Assembly: GCA_903925075.1 (NCBI GenBank)
Contig: CAIYDQ010000300.1
Span: 1 to 36,980 of the forward strand
Direction of reading: 5' to 3'
Origin: an uncultured Geobacter sp.
GTDB taxonomy: Bacteria > Desulfobacterota > Desulfuromonadia > Geobacterales > Geobacteraceae
DNA: 36,980 bases
In this document: positions 9,543-17,926 of the stretch, piece after piece
Layout of the letters: each line of letters opens with the position of its first letter
Position numbering within the stretch: position 1 is the stretch's first letter
Program-made: the position numbers and the translations under genes
The notes under the pieces: model-generated
What the model was told of the DNA's origin: nothing
The model's input: the letters and a program-made list of their open reading frames with translations, nothing else
The model's database searches: none

Positions 9543-12317
9543 TCATTTCACCGCCGTCAGGCATTTCGGGCAGAGGCTCGGGTGCTCGGCGTCCCGGCCG
9601 ATCTCTTCGTCGTAGCACCAGCAGCGCTCGCACTTCTCGCCCGGGGCCGCGCTCACCGCGATCTCCAGCGCCTCGCCCCCTTCCGCTTGGTAGACTTCGC
9701 CCGTCAACTCCTTTTCCACGCTCGCCTTGGAGACGATGAAGATCGCCGCCAATTCTCCCTGGAATTCCCGCAGCAGCTCGGCGGTGTCGCCCGTGGCCTT
9801 GATGGCGACCGCCGCGTCCAGGGAGTGGCCGATCACCTTCTTCACCCGGGCCAGCTCCAGCGCCTTGGAAACCTCGGAGCGCACCTTCATCACCTTCTCC
9901 CAGCGCTGCGACAGCGCCTCGTCCTTGACGCCGGGGTCGAGCGCCGGGAACAGCGCCAGGTGCACGCTCGCCTCGCGGTTACCCGGCATCGCCGCCCAAA
10001 CCTCTTCGGCGGTGAAGGAGAGCACCGGCGCCAGCATGCGCACCAGGGCGCCCAGGATGGCGTACATCACGGTCTGGGCGCTTCTCCTGGCGAGCGAGGA
10101 ATCCTTGCTGGTGTAGACCCGGTCCTTCAGGATGTCCAGGTAGAAGGCGCTCATCTCCACCGTGCAAAAGCCGTTCACCGCGTGGTACAGGATGTGGAAT
10201 TCGCAGTCCGAGTAGGAGGCGAGCACCTTTTCCTTCAAAAGCTCCAGCTGGTGCATGGCCCAGCGGTCGATCTCGGGCATCTGCGCGTAGGGCACCGTCT
10301 GGGTTTCCGGCTGGAAGTCGTGGATGTTGCCCAGGATGTAGCGACAGGTGTTCCTGATGCGGCGGTAGCTTTCCGAGAGCCTGGTCAGGATCTCCTGGGA
10401 GATGCGCAGGTCTTCGCGGTAGTCCTGAGCGGCAACCCAGAGCCTCAGCACGTCGGCGCCGAACTTCTTGATCACGTCCTCGGGCGCCACCACGTTGCCC
10501 ACCGATTTGCTCATCTTGCGGCCGGAGCCGTCCATGACGAAGCCGTGGGTGAGCACGTTCCTGTAGGGGGCGCGGCCGCGGGTGCCGACGCTCGCCAGGA
10601 GCGAGGAGTGGAACCAGCCGCGATGCTGGTCGCTTCCCTCCAGGTACATGTCCGCCGGCGACCCCAGGTTGGGGCGCAGTTCCAGCACCGCCGCGTGCGA
10701 GACCCCGGAGTCGAACCAGACGTCCAGGATGTCGGTTTCCTTGTCGAAGTCGGTCTTGCCGCAGGACGGGCAGGCGGTCCCCTCGGGCAGAAAGGCCGCC
10801 GCCTCCCAGTCGTACCAGATGTCGGAGCCATGCTCGGTGAACAAGTCGGCGACATGGTGCATGATGCGGCCGTCCGCCAGCACTTCGCCGCAGCTCTTGC
10901 AATAGAACGCGGTGATCGGCACTCCCCAGGAGCGTTGCCGGGAGACGCACCAGTCCGGCCGGTTCTCGATCATGCCGTAGATGCGCTCGCGGCCCCACTT
11001 GGGGATCCAGTTCACGTTGTTGATCTCGGCCAGCGCCTTTTCCCGCAGACCGTTTCTCTCCATGGAGATGAACCACTGTTCGGTGGCCCGGAAGATGATC
11101 GGCTTCTTGCAGCGCCAGCAGTGCGGATAGGAGTGGGAGATTTCCTTTTGCGCCAACAGCGCGCCGGTCTCGATCAGTTTCTCGATCACGCTCTTGTTGG
11201 CGTCGAAAACGAACTGGCCGGCGAAAAACTCGATGTTCTCGTAGAAGCGCCCCCGGTTGTCGACCGGGTTGTAGATCTCCAGCCCTTCCTTGAGGCCCAG
11301 CTCGTAGTCCTCCTGGCCGTGGCCGGGTGCGGTGTGCACGCAGCCGGTGCCCGCCTCCAGCGTCACGTGCTCGCCCAGGAGAATCACCGAATCCTGCTGG
11401 TAGAACGGGTGACGGCAGAGCTTTTTCTCCAGAAGCTTGGAGGGGAAGGTGGCGATCACCTCCCCTTCGGCCCCGATCTCTTTCAGGAAGCTCTCCTTCA
11501 GGCCGTCGGCGACGATCAGCGTTTCGCCGTTCACCAGGAGCGCCGTGTAGTCGAGTTCGGGGTGGATGGCGACGGCGAGGTTCGCCGGCAGCGTCCAGGG
11601 GGTGGTGGTCCAGATCACCATGGACGCGTTCCTGCCGGCAAGCTCCGGCAGCGCCTCCCCGAGATCCTCCTTGAGCGGGAACTTGACGAACACCGACGGG
11701 GACTTGTGGTCGGCGTACTCGACCTCGGCCTCGGCCAGCGCCGTGCCGCAGGAAGAACACCAGTGCACCGGCTTTTTCCCCTTGTAGAGGCCGCCGTTCT
11801 CGGCGAAGCGGGCCAGTTCGCGGGCGATGGCCCCTTCGTAGCTGTGGTGCAGGGTGAGATAGGGGGTCTCCCACTCGCCGAAGATCCCCAGCCGCTCGAA
11901 CTCGGCGCGCTGGATGGCCACGAACTTGGCGGCGTATTCCCGGCAGAGCTTGCGCATCTCCAGCTTGGAGATCTCGTGCTTCTTGGAGCCGAGGTTCTTT
12001 TCCACCTGCAGCTCGATGGGGAGGCCGTGGCAGTCCCACCCCGGCACGTAGGGGGCGTCGAAGCCGGTCATCCTTTTGCTCTTCAGCACGATGTCTTTCA
12101 GTATCTTGTTGAGCGCGTGGCCGATATGGATATGCCCGTTGGCGTAGGGGGGGCCGTCGTGCAGCACGTAGCGCGGCCGCTTGGCGCCGGCCTCTTGCAC
12201 CTGCTTATAGAGATCGACCTGCTCCCACTGCTTCAGCATCTCGGGTTCGCGCTGGGGGAGATTTCCCTTCATCGGGAAGTTGGTGAGGGGCAGGTTCAGT
12301 GTGTCTTTGTAATCCAT
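9543..12317 (-). CDS. ileS: Isoleucyl-tRNA synthetase
   Basis: IleS is a class Ia aminoacyl-tRNA synthetase that charges tRNA(Ile) in the cytoplasm and edits misactivated valine. The 924-residue product is full length. Visible are the HIGH motif ([10 protein letters not shown], about residues 61-70), the CP1 editing domain in the first half, the KMSKS loop ([10 protein letters not shown], near residue 600), the anticodon-binding helical domain, and a C-terminal zinc site with Cys896, Cys899, Cys916 and Cys919. The zinc-bearing bacterial-type tail is intact. The ATG has GGAGG about 9 bases upstream. lspA follows after 25 bases. I looked for a T-box leader in the 160 bases upstream and did not see the conserved core. 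Confidence 0.97.
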   Translation of the reverse strand: MDYKDTLNLPLTNFPMKGNLPQREPEMLKQWEQVDLYKQVQEAGAKRPRYVLHDGPPYANGHIHIGHALNKILKDIVLKSKRMTGFDAPYVPGWDCHGLPIELQVEKNLGSKKHEISKLEMRKLCREYAAKFVAIQRAEFERLGIFGEWETPYLTLHHSYEGAIARELARFAENGGLYKGKKPVHWCSSCGTALAEAEVEYADHKSPSVFVKFPLKEDLGEALPELAGRNASMVIWTTTPWTLPANLAVAIHPELDYTALLVNGETLIVADGLKESFLKEIGAEGEVIATFPSKLLEKKLCRHPFYQQDSVILLGEHVTLEAGTGCVHTAPGHGQEDYELGLKEGLEIYNPVDNRGRFYENIEFFAGQFVFDANKSVIEKLIETGALLAQKEISHSYPHCWRCKKPIIFRATEQWFISMERNGLREKALAEINNVNWIPKWGRERIYGMIENRPDWCVSRQRSWGVPITAFYCKSCGEVLADGRIMHHVADLFTEHGSDIWYDWEAAAFLPEGTACPSCGKTDFDKETDILDVWFDSGVSHAAVLELRPNLGSPADMYLEGSDQHRGWFHSSLLASVGTRGRAPYRNVLTHGFVMDGSGRKMSKSVGNVVAPEDVIKKFGADVLRLWVAAQDYREDLRISQEILTRLSESYRRIRNTCRYILGNIHDFQPETQTVPYAQMPEIDRWAMHQLELLKEKVLASYSDCEFHILYHAVNGFCTVEMSAFYLDILKDRVYTSKDSSLARRSAQTVMYAILGALVRMLAPVLSFTAEEVWAAMPGNREASVHLALFPALDPGVKDEALSQRWEKVMKVRSEVSKALELARVKKVIGHSLDAAVAIKATGDTAELLREFQGELAAIFIVSKASVEKELTGEVYQAEGGEALEIAVSAAPGEKCERCWCYDEEIGRDAEHPSLCPKCLTAVK

Positions 12318-12364
12318 GTAAACGGCCTCCGCGCTGTGGTTCCAGCCTTTTAGAGAAACGAGTT

Positions 12365-12393
12365 AAACTACAAGCAATGCCCGGCAAAGTCAA
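12365..12393 (-). promoter_or_regulatory. Possible ileS-lspA promoter
   Basis: Read on the minus strand, TTGACT (12393-12388) and TAGTTT (12370-12365) are separated by 17 bases, and the latter lies about 48 bases upstream of the ileS start. The -35 is good, but the -10 matches consensus at only three of six positions, so this is tentative. Confidence 0.35.
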
Positions 12394-12412
12394 GGGCAAA
12401 CGGGGATTTCTG

Positions 12413-12442
12413 TTGTATTGGGGAGGGCTCTAGTGCTATAAG
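12413..12442 (+). promoter_or_regulatory. Likely kup promoter with extended -10
   Basis: TTGTAT (12413-12418) and TATAAG (12437-12442) are 18 bases apart. The -10 carries an extended TG motif at 12434-12435. It lies about 38 bases upstream of the kup start and is back to back with the ileS promoter region. The extended -10 may compensate for the poor -35. Confidence 0.45.
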
Positions 12443-12479
12443 TGCGCAGTTAATCCAAAGCACAAAGGACCGCCAGCGC

Positions 12480-14297
12480 ATGCACAAGCACGAAGAGTCT
12501 TTCTGGGGCGGCATCGTCAAGTCGATGGGCCTGGTATTCGGCGACATCGGCACCAGCCCGATTTATACACTCACCGTCATCTTCGCCCTCACCAAGCCGA
12601 CCGAAGCCAACATCCTCGGCATCCTGTCGCTGATCGTCTGGACCCTGGTGATCCTGGTCAGCGTCGAGTACGCCTGGCTCGCCATGAGCCTGGGCAGAAA
12701 GGGGGAAGGGGGCACCATCGTGCTCAAGGAGATCCTGGTCCGGCTTTTGAAGGGGGGACGCTACCTGGGGCTGGTGAGTTTCCTCTCCTTCGTCGGGGTC
12801 TCGCTGCTCCTGGGCGACGGGGTGATCACCCCCGCCATCAGTATCCTCTCCGCCGTCGAGGGTCTGGTGCTGATACCGGCCTGCGCCAACCTCTCGCAGG
12901 GGACGCTGATCTTCTTCGCCGCCTGCATCGCCGTCACCCTGTTCGTCTTCCAGTTCAAGGGGACCGACAAGGTGGCCCGCGCCTTCGGCCCGCTGATGGT
13001 GCTCTGGTTCGCCGCCCTCACCGTTTCCGGCTTGATCGCCATCTCCGGGCATCCGAGCATCGTCAAGGCCGCCTCCCCCTGGTACGCCGTCAAGTTTTTC
13101 ATGGAGAACGGCCTCTCCGGCTTCTTCGTGCTCTCCGAGGTGATCCTGTGCGCCACCGGCGGCGAGGCGCTCTACGCCGACATGGGGCACCTGGGGAGAA
13201 AGCCGATCCTCAGGGCCTGGTACTTCGTGTTCGTAGCACTGGTGATCAACTATCTCGGGCAGGGAGCCTTCCTGCTCGCCCACCCGGACACCAAGAACAC
13301 CCTGTTCGGCATGGTGCAGGGGCAGTCTCAGCTCCTCTACATACCCTTTCTGATCCTGACCGTGCTGGCCACGGTGATCGCCTCGCAGGCGCTGATCAGC
13401 GGCGTTTTCTCCATCGTCTACCAGGGGATCACCACCCGCATCATGCCGCTCATGAAGGTTGATTACACCTCCAGCCACCTGAAGAGCCAGATCTACATCG
13501 GCTCCGTCAACTGGTTCCTGATGATCCTGGTGATCTTCATCATGCTGCTGTTCAAGAAGTCCGAGAACCTGGCGGCGGCTTACGGCCTGGCGGTGACCGG
13601 CACCATGACCATCACCGGCATCATGATGAGCATCATCTTTGGGCACACCACCAAGAAGTGGAAGGTGCCGATCGCCATCCTGGTCACCCTGGTGGACCTG
13701 ATCTTCCTGATCGCCAACCTCAACAAACTGCCCCACGGCGGCTACTGGTCCCTGATCCTGGCCGGCGTCCCCTTCCTCACCATCCTGATCTGGACCAAAG
13801 GGCAGCGCGCCCTGTACCGGGCGCTGCGGCCGCTGGACATCGAAACCTTCCTGCTCTCCTACGAGCAGATCTACGCCAAGGGGAGGACCATCCCGGGGAC
13901 CGGGCTCTTCTTCACCCGCGAGTGGCACGTGGTGCCGCCCTACGTGGTGCACTGCATCATCCGCAGCAACATCATCTACGAGCGCAACGTCTTCATCTCC
14001 ATCATCAGGACCGAAGAGCCGTTCGGGGTCAAGTTCAAGCTGACCGCGGAGCGGGGGCCCGGGCTGGAATCCTTCGAGATCTTCGCCGGCTACATGGAGG
14101 TGATCGACATCGAGGGGCTCTTGAAGAGAAACGGCATCGTCGAGAAGGTCATCTTCTACGGAGTCGAGGACATCGCCACCAACAACCCGGTCTGGAAGGT
14201 GTTCTCGGCCATCAAGAAGCTCACCCCGAACTTCGTCCAGTTCAACAAGCTGCCGGCCAGCAAGCTGCAGGGGGTTTTGACCCGAGTGGAGATGTAG
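12480..14297 (+). CDS. kup: Low-affinity potassium uptake transporter, Kup family
   Basis: Kup (TrkD/HAK family) imports K+ with protons across the inner membrane. The 605-residue product has the family's first-helix signature GLVFGDIGTSPIYTL near residue 18, about twelve hydrophobic segments over the first 430 residues, the GGEALYADMGHLG motif near 229, and a C-terminal cytoplasmic domain of about 170 residues. The ATG has an AAAGGA box about 10 bases upstream. It is divergent from ileS and is followed by a strong hairpin terminator about 25 bases after the stop, which suggests a single-gene transcript. Confidence 0.95.
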   Translation: MHKHEESFWGGIVKSMGLVFGDIGTSPIYTLTVIFALTKPTEANILGILSLIVWTLVILVSVEYAWLAMSLGRKGEGGTIVLKEILVRLLKGGRYLGLVSFLSFVGVSLLLGDGVITPAISILSAVEGLVLIPACANLSQGTLIFFAACIAVTLFVFQFKGTDKVARAFGPLMVLWFAALTVSGLIAISGHPSIVKAASPWYAVKFFMENGLSGFFVLSEVILCATGGEALYADMGHLGRKPILRAWYFVFVALVINYLGQGAFLLAHPDTKNTLFGMVQGQSQLLYIPFLILTVLATVIASQALISGVFSIVYQGITTRIMPLMKVDYTSSHLKSQIYIGSVNWFLMILVIFIMLLFKKSENLAAAYGLAVTGTMTITGIMMSIIFGHTTKKWKVPIAILVTLVDLIFLIANLNKLPHGGYWSLILAGVPFLTILIWTKGQRALYRALRPLDIETFLLSYEQIYAKGRTIPGTGLFFTREWHVVPPYVVHCIIRSNIIYERNVFISIIRTEEPFGVKFKLTAERGPGLESFEIFAGYMEVIDIEGLLKRNGIVEKVIFYGVEDIATNNPVWKVFSAIKKLTPNFVQFNKLPASKLQGVLTRVEM

Positions 14298-14320
14298 GCA
14301 AGGCCTTTCGGGGGGAAACA

Positions 14321-14360
14321 AAAGAGAGGCCGCTTCCCGACGGGGGCGGCCTCTCTTTTT
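14321..14360 (+). terminator. Rho-independent terminator of kup (likely bidirectional)
   Basis: A 13-base perfect stem (aaagagaggccgc, 14321-14333, pairing with 14346-14358) around a 12-base loop is followed by TTTTT on the + strand. On the minus strand the stem is followed by a T-rich run, so it may also stop transcription of the convergent gene at 14419-14754. Confidence 0.9.
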
Positions 14361-14375
14361 GCAACTGTCTGGTTT

Positions 14376-14403
14376 TTTCTTCGCGTACTTCGCGTCTCCG
14401 CGG
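14376..14403. repeat. Dispersed repeat, copy 2 (kup 3' gap)
   Basis: Inverted copy of 8340-8367, with 24 of 28 positions matching. Core: ttcgcgtacttcgcgtc. It lies between the kup terminator and the end of the convergent small gene. Confidence 0.55.
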
Positions 14404-14418
14404 TTCAAATGCCAATCT

Positions 14419-14754
14419 TTAAAAGGCGCCGGTGCCCCACTCGTCCTTCATTTGAATGCGGTACAAGGCGTTGATCCCTTTCACCTCGTACTCGACCTTC
14501 TCCGCCTCTTCCTGCGTCAACCCTACCTTCGGGCGCACCCCCATCCAGTGGGTGGACTGTCCCGAGACGGCCTCCAGCGGGCGGGGCAGAGGCGGACCGG
14601 GCTTGTACTTCATGTTGAAAAACAGCGCCGCCTCGTATTGCCCCTTGTGCTTCACCAGGCAGACTTCCAGCAATACGCCCGTATTCTGCAGAACCCTCTC
14701 GAAGATAGGTTCCACTACCTCCATGTCTTCCGGCATGTCCGTGAATTCGCTCAT
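14419..14754 (-). CDS. Small conserved-looking hypothetical protein
   Basis: The product is a 111-residue soluble protein with no signal peptide or membrane segment. It is acidic at the N-terminus (MSEFTDMPEDMEVVEP) and contains strand-like segments such as GVLLEVCLVKHKG and EAALFFNMKYKPGPPLP. I do not recognise the family and assign no function. It is judged a real gene because it has GGAGAG well placed before the ATG, codon use like its neighbours, and a position between a terminator and a divergent intergenic space. It is convergent with kup. The next - strand gene upstream starts about 900 bases away, so it probably has its own promoter. Confidence 0.7.
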   Translation of the reverse strand: MSEFTDMPEDMEVVEPIFERVLQNTGVLLEVCLVKHKGQYEAALFFNMKYKPGPPLPRPLEAVSGQSTHWMGVRPKVGLTQEEAEKVEYEVKGINALYRIQMKDEWGTGAF

Positions 14755-14900
14755 TTTTCTCTCTCCGTTTTTTTATATGACCATGGCATAGGCACGGTCA
14801 GGATTGGGCGCTGGTCGTTTCTGGCGGCGATAACTGTACCGCTATCCGCGGCTAAACTCCAGTTAAAAAATCGGCTGCGGCGCCGGCTGCGGCTAAAAAT

Positions 14901-15650
14901 TCAGATGACCGAAAGCCGGACCAGCAAAGGAAGATGATCGGAAGCCACGCGAGTCAGCTCGGTGCGGGGAATCTGCACGCTCTCCACCCTGAGGCAGGGG
15001 GAGACGAACAGATGGTCGAACCTGACCATCGGCCGGTGGCTGGGGAAGGTCCACTCCGTGTGCCCGAAACTGAGCCTCTCCTGTTCGTCGTTGAGCACGT
15101 CCTTCAGCCGTTTGTGCACGGCGGAGCTGGGCAAGGCGTTGAAGTCGCCGCAAAGGATGATCGGGGGGAGGCAGTGCGGATGCTGCAGCCATTCCGCCCC
15201 GCTGAGTACCTTGACCTGCGAGGAGCGCTCCGGCGGGGTGAGTCCCAGGTGGGTGTTGACCACCTGCAGCGTGCGGCCGCAGATCTCGATCTCCACCCAC
15301 AAGACGCCGCGCGGCACGATCGAGCGCCGCCTGGTTTCCGGATGCAGCCCGCCGGCCCTGACCAGCCGCATGGGAAAACGGCTCAGCACCACGTTGCCGC
15401 AGCGCTCCCGCTCGATGAAGGGAAAGCCGCTTTCCGCGCCCAGTTGCGCCAGTTCGTGGACCAGTTCCTGGCTGGTCCCCCCCTCTTCCGGGCGAAACCT
15501 GGCCCCGGGGAGTTCCTGCAGGGCCACGATGTCGGCTCGGCAGCCGTCGATGACCTGAGCGATGCGGGCGGCCGAGGTCTGCCCGTCGATGCCGATCAGC
15601 CGGTGGACGTTGTAGGTCATGATGGTGAAGGAGCAATCTTTTTCTACCAT
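14901..15650 (-). CDS. Endonuclease/exonuclease/phosphatase-fold protein
   Basis: This is a member of the EEP (exonuclease III/DNase I/sphingomyelinase-like) superfamily, metal-dependent phosphodiesterases. With the start at 15650 the product is 249 residues. Visible active-site segments are MTYNVHR (Asn near residue 14), IVALQEL (metal-binding Glu), NTHLGL, LCGDFNALP (catalytic Asp and Asn) and a terminal SDHLPLLVRL (Asp-His pair). The substrate could be nucleic acid, a lipid or an inositol phosphate; the sequence does not say which. The open frame extends about 73 codons further upstream, but that part is low-complexity Arg/Ser/Pro sequence typical of a shadow frame. The chosen ATG has only a weak ribosome site, so the start is the least certain part. 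Confidence 0.8.
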   Translation of the reverse strand: MVEKDCSFTIMTYNVHRLIGIDGQTSAARIAQVIDGCRADIVALQELPGARFRPEEGGTSQELVHELAQLGAESGFPFIERERCGNVVLSRFPMRLVRAGGLHPETRRRSIVPRGVLWVEIEICGRTLQVVNTHLGLTPPERSSQVKVLSGAEWLQHPHCLPPIILCGDFNALPSSAVHKRLKDVLNDEQERLSFGHTEWTFPSHRPMVRFDHLFVSPCLRVESVQIPRTELTRVASDHLPLLVRLSVI

Positions 15651-15753
15651 GGGGGTGCCCCGCAAAGAGACGGCAAAGATTAGAGAGCCAACTGCCACGC
15701 TCACATTATACTCTCTTCCGCCCAGGCCCGCCCAGCGCCGGAAGACGGCGGTA

Positions 15754-16968
15754 CTATGGGCTGGGGAAGAGGGCGTCCCGGCCGCCGTCGGCCGGCGAGT
15801 CCGTCGGGAACTCCCGGAAGCGCGCCACCGCCTCGGGAATGGCGTCCTCCTTGATGTTGCCGAAGGCAAGCCTCAGATATCCCTCCAGCCCCGGCCCGAA
15901 CGCTTCCCCCGGCAGCAGCAGCACGCCGGCCTCCCGCACCAGGCGCCTGGCCACCTCCCTCCCGGTTGCCCCGACGAAGGGGTGCCGCACCCAGCCGAAA
16001 AACGGGCCGCTGGCCGCCAGGCGGAAAGGGTTCCCCGGCCGGGCGAACTCCGCCTTGAACACCTCGTGCCGGCGCTCCATCATCGCGCGATTGCGCGCCA
16101 CCCACCCGTCCAGACGCTCCAACCCGAACTTGACCGCGTGCTGCGTGATGCGCGGCTGGCAGACCGCCATGGTGTCCTGCGCCTTCAGCGCGTGGCCGAT
16201 GAACTCCTGCGAGGCCACCAGCATGCCGGCCCGGTAGCCGGTAAGGGCGAAGGTCTTGCCGAAGGAGGCTATCTGCACGAAATGCTCGTCCCAGCGCGGG
16301 TCCTCGAAGAGGTCGTGCGGACGCAGGCCGCCGGTGATGAAGCTGTTGTAGGTTTCGTCGAGCACCAGGGCGATGTTGCGCCGCCGGGCCAAGCGGTGGA
16401 GTTCGCGCACCGTTTCCGGCGGGATCACCGCCCCGGTCGGGTTGCTGGGCGTCACCAACAAAATGGCCCTGGTGCGTTCGGTGATCAGGCCGGCAATGGC
16501 GCCGACGTTGGGCACCCCCCTGGAGGCCTCGTCGAAGGGGGCGTAGACGCAGCGGATGCCCAGTATCTGCAGCGCCATCGGATGGTCGAAGTAGGCGGGG
16601 AGTTGCACCACCACCTCGTCGCCGGCGCGGCAGAGGGTGACCATGGCCAGCCAGAACGCCTGGCTGGCGCCGATGGTCAGGCAGACCTGACCAGGATCGA
16701 TCTCGGCTCCGTAAAGGGTCCGGTACCCGGCGCAAACCGCCTGGCGCACCTCCGGCAGACCCTCGTCGGGGGTGTAGCGGGAGGTCAACGGGTCGCGGGT
16801 CAACTCCGCCAGATGATCGGTCAGTTCCGTCGGCGGAGGATAATCCGGGACCGCCTGGCAGAGATCGACCAGCGGCAGTGGCGGTTCCAGGCCGGTAAGC
16901 CACCCCTTCACCTCGGAAATCGGCGGAGGATGGACCCGGGAGATGAGCTGGGAAACGGGAAATTTCAT
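15754..16968 (-). CDS. Class I/II pyridoxal-phosphate aminotransferase
   Basis: This is a fold-type I PLP enzyme of 404 residues. Visible are the cofactor-pocket segment IGASQAFWLA near residue 99, the SNPTG motif with Asn176, Asp204 and Tyr207 in LVLDETYNSF, the Schiff-base Lys238 in ASFGKTFALTGYRAG, and the C-terminal domain with conserved Arg expected near 380. Substrate specificity cannot be read from the sequence. Relatives include aspartate, aromatic and kynurenine-type aminotransferases. It is upstream of the EEP-fold gene on the same strand, with about 100 bases between. It has no pathway neighbours that would identify the substrate. Confidence 0.88.
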   Translation of the reverse strand: MKFPVSQLISRVHPPPISEVKGWLTGLEPPLPLVDLCQAVPDYPPPTELTDHLAELTRDPLTSRYTPDEGLPEVRQAVCAGYRTLYGAEIDPGQVCLTIGASQAFWLAMVTLCRAGDEVVVQLPAYFDHPMALQILGIRCVYAPFDEASRGVPNVGAIAGLITERTRAILLVTPSNPTGAVIPPETVRELHRLARRRNIALVLDETYNSFITGGLRPHDLFEDPRWDEHFVQIASFGKTFALTGYRAGMLVASQEFIGHALKAQDTMAVCQPRITQHAVKFGLERLDGWVARNRAMMERRHEVFKAEFARPGNPFRLAASGPFFGWVRHPFVGATGREVARRLVREAGVLLLPGEAFGPGLEGYLRLAFGNIKEDAIPEAVARFREFPTDSPADGGRDALFPSP

Positions 16969-17006
16969 GGTAGTTTCCTCCTCGCGAAACGCGGGTAATG
17001 CCTCGA

Positions 17007-17052
17007 CGCCGGCACCGCAACGTCGCGTTTCGTACCTCGACGCGTACCTACC
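17007..17052. repeat. Dispersed repeat related to 8838-8879
   Basis: Contains aacgtcgcgtttcgt, identical to the reverse complement of the matching stretch in 8838-8879, and overall about 36 of 42 positions match. A nearby cgcgaaacgcg palindrome lies just 5' (about 16983-16993). It sits between the divergent aminotransferase gene and the gene at 17258. Confidence 0.65.
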
Positions 17053-17089
17053 GGGCCACGGGTTCGCGAGCGCGAATTAATTTACAGGC

Positions 17090-17119
17090 TTGCATCCTGC
17101 CCAATTTTGTCCTTATAAT
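17090..17119 (+). promoter_or_regulatory. Likely promoter for the gene at 17258
   Basis: TTGCAT (17090-17095), an 18-base spacer and a perfect TATAAT (17114-17119), located about 138 bases upstream of the start codon. This implies a leader of roughly 130 bases. Confidence 0.5.
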
Positions 17120-17257
17120 GATCAAGGTCACACCACCTCGGACCCGGGCGTCGGGCTTCCCAAGGATCACGGTGGGAAGGGCCCGGTCAGGATATTTTTT
17201 TAGCAGCCGCTAAAGTTCCGTCGAGAATCGCCGATAAGCCAGGGGTGGAGGCTGCCC

Positions 17258-17911
17258 ATGCAGGAACCGATTAGACCGATAAGTACCTCTGTACCAGTAG
17301 TAATCTATCCTCGCCAAGTCAGGAGAATCCTCCCCGGCACCGACGAGGCGCTTGAGGCCAAAAAACGCCGATCGGAGCAGCGCCAATCCGAGCAGCGTCA
17401 ATCGCAGGGAACCGGCACCGAGCAAGAGCCGATAACCCTCCACGACGTCATCCCCCCGGAACTGCTCAACATCCCTCAGGTAGTCGCCAGCCAGTCCAGC
17501 GCCCTGGCTTCGTATCGGGCCAACCAGGCCGAGATGGCCGCAGGCGGGGCTGTCACCGGCCCTCTCGACGACGTCCGTTTAGGCGGCGAGGAAGAACACA
17601 GCTTCGAGCGACAGACGGCATCCGCGCCGAGCCGTCGCCAGAATGGCCGGGCCGCTACCGGCGGCTCCCGCTCCGGCGCAGGTTTGCTGGCCAAAGGACT
17701 GAACAAGGCGGCCGTCGACGCTTCCTACCGCAGCAACGACGACGAGCCCGTTTACGTGGCGGTGCCGGACACGGTGCTCGCCGCCGGCGTCCAGCCCTCG
17801 AAGCTGAAAACCTTGACGCACAACATCTCCAACAACGTCAAGGATGTCTACTATCGCTTGATGACCATGGTCCCTTACTCCGTCGGCATGCTGATCAACG
17901 TCTTCGCCTGA
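17258..17911 (+). CDS. Uncharacterised Gln/Arg-rich protein
   Basis: The product is 217 residues with no signal peptide and no clear membrane segment. The N-terminal third is basic and contains a short imperfect repeat (RRSEQRQSEQRQSQ). The middle is low-complexity (Ala, Gly, Ser, Arg), and the C-terminal 60 residues look folded (LKTLTHNISNNVKDVYYRL). I do not recognise the family. The start is well supported by GGAGG about 7 bases upstream, and the gene has its own promoter-like sequence. It ends 15 bases before the end of the convergent hybrid kinase gene. A role with the adjacent signalling genes is possible, but nothing in the sequence shows it. Confidence 0.7.
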   Translation: MQEPIRPISTSVPVVIYPRQVRRILPGTDEALEAKKRRSEQRQSEQRQSQGTGTEQEPITLHDVIPPELLNIPQVVASQSSALASYRANQAEMAAGGAVTGPLDDVRLGGEEEHSFERQTASAPSRRQNGRAATGGSRSGAGLLAKGLNKAAVDASYRSNDDEPVYVAVPDTVLAAGVQPSKLKTLTHNISNNVKDVYYRLMTMVPYSVGMLINVFA

Positions 17912-17926
17912 CGCGCGTCCCCTCCT

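Noticed and set aside
12318..12479. T-box leader for ileS
   Set aside because: The conserved T-box core is not present. Only a vaguely similar GGAACCACAGCGCGG stretch is seen.
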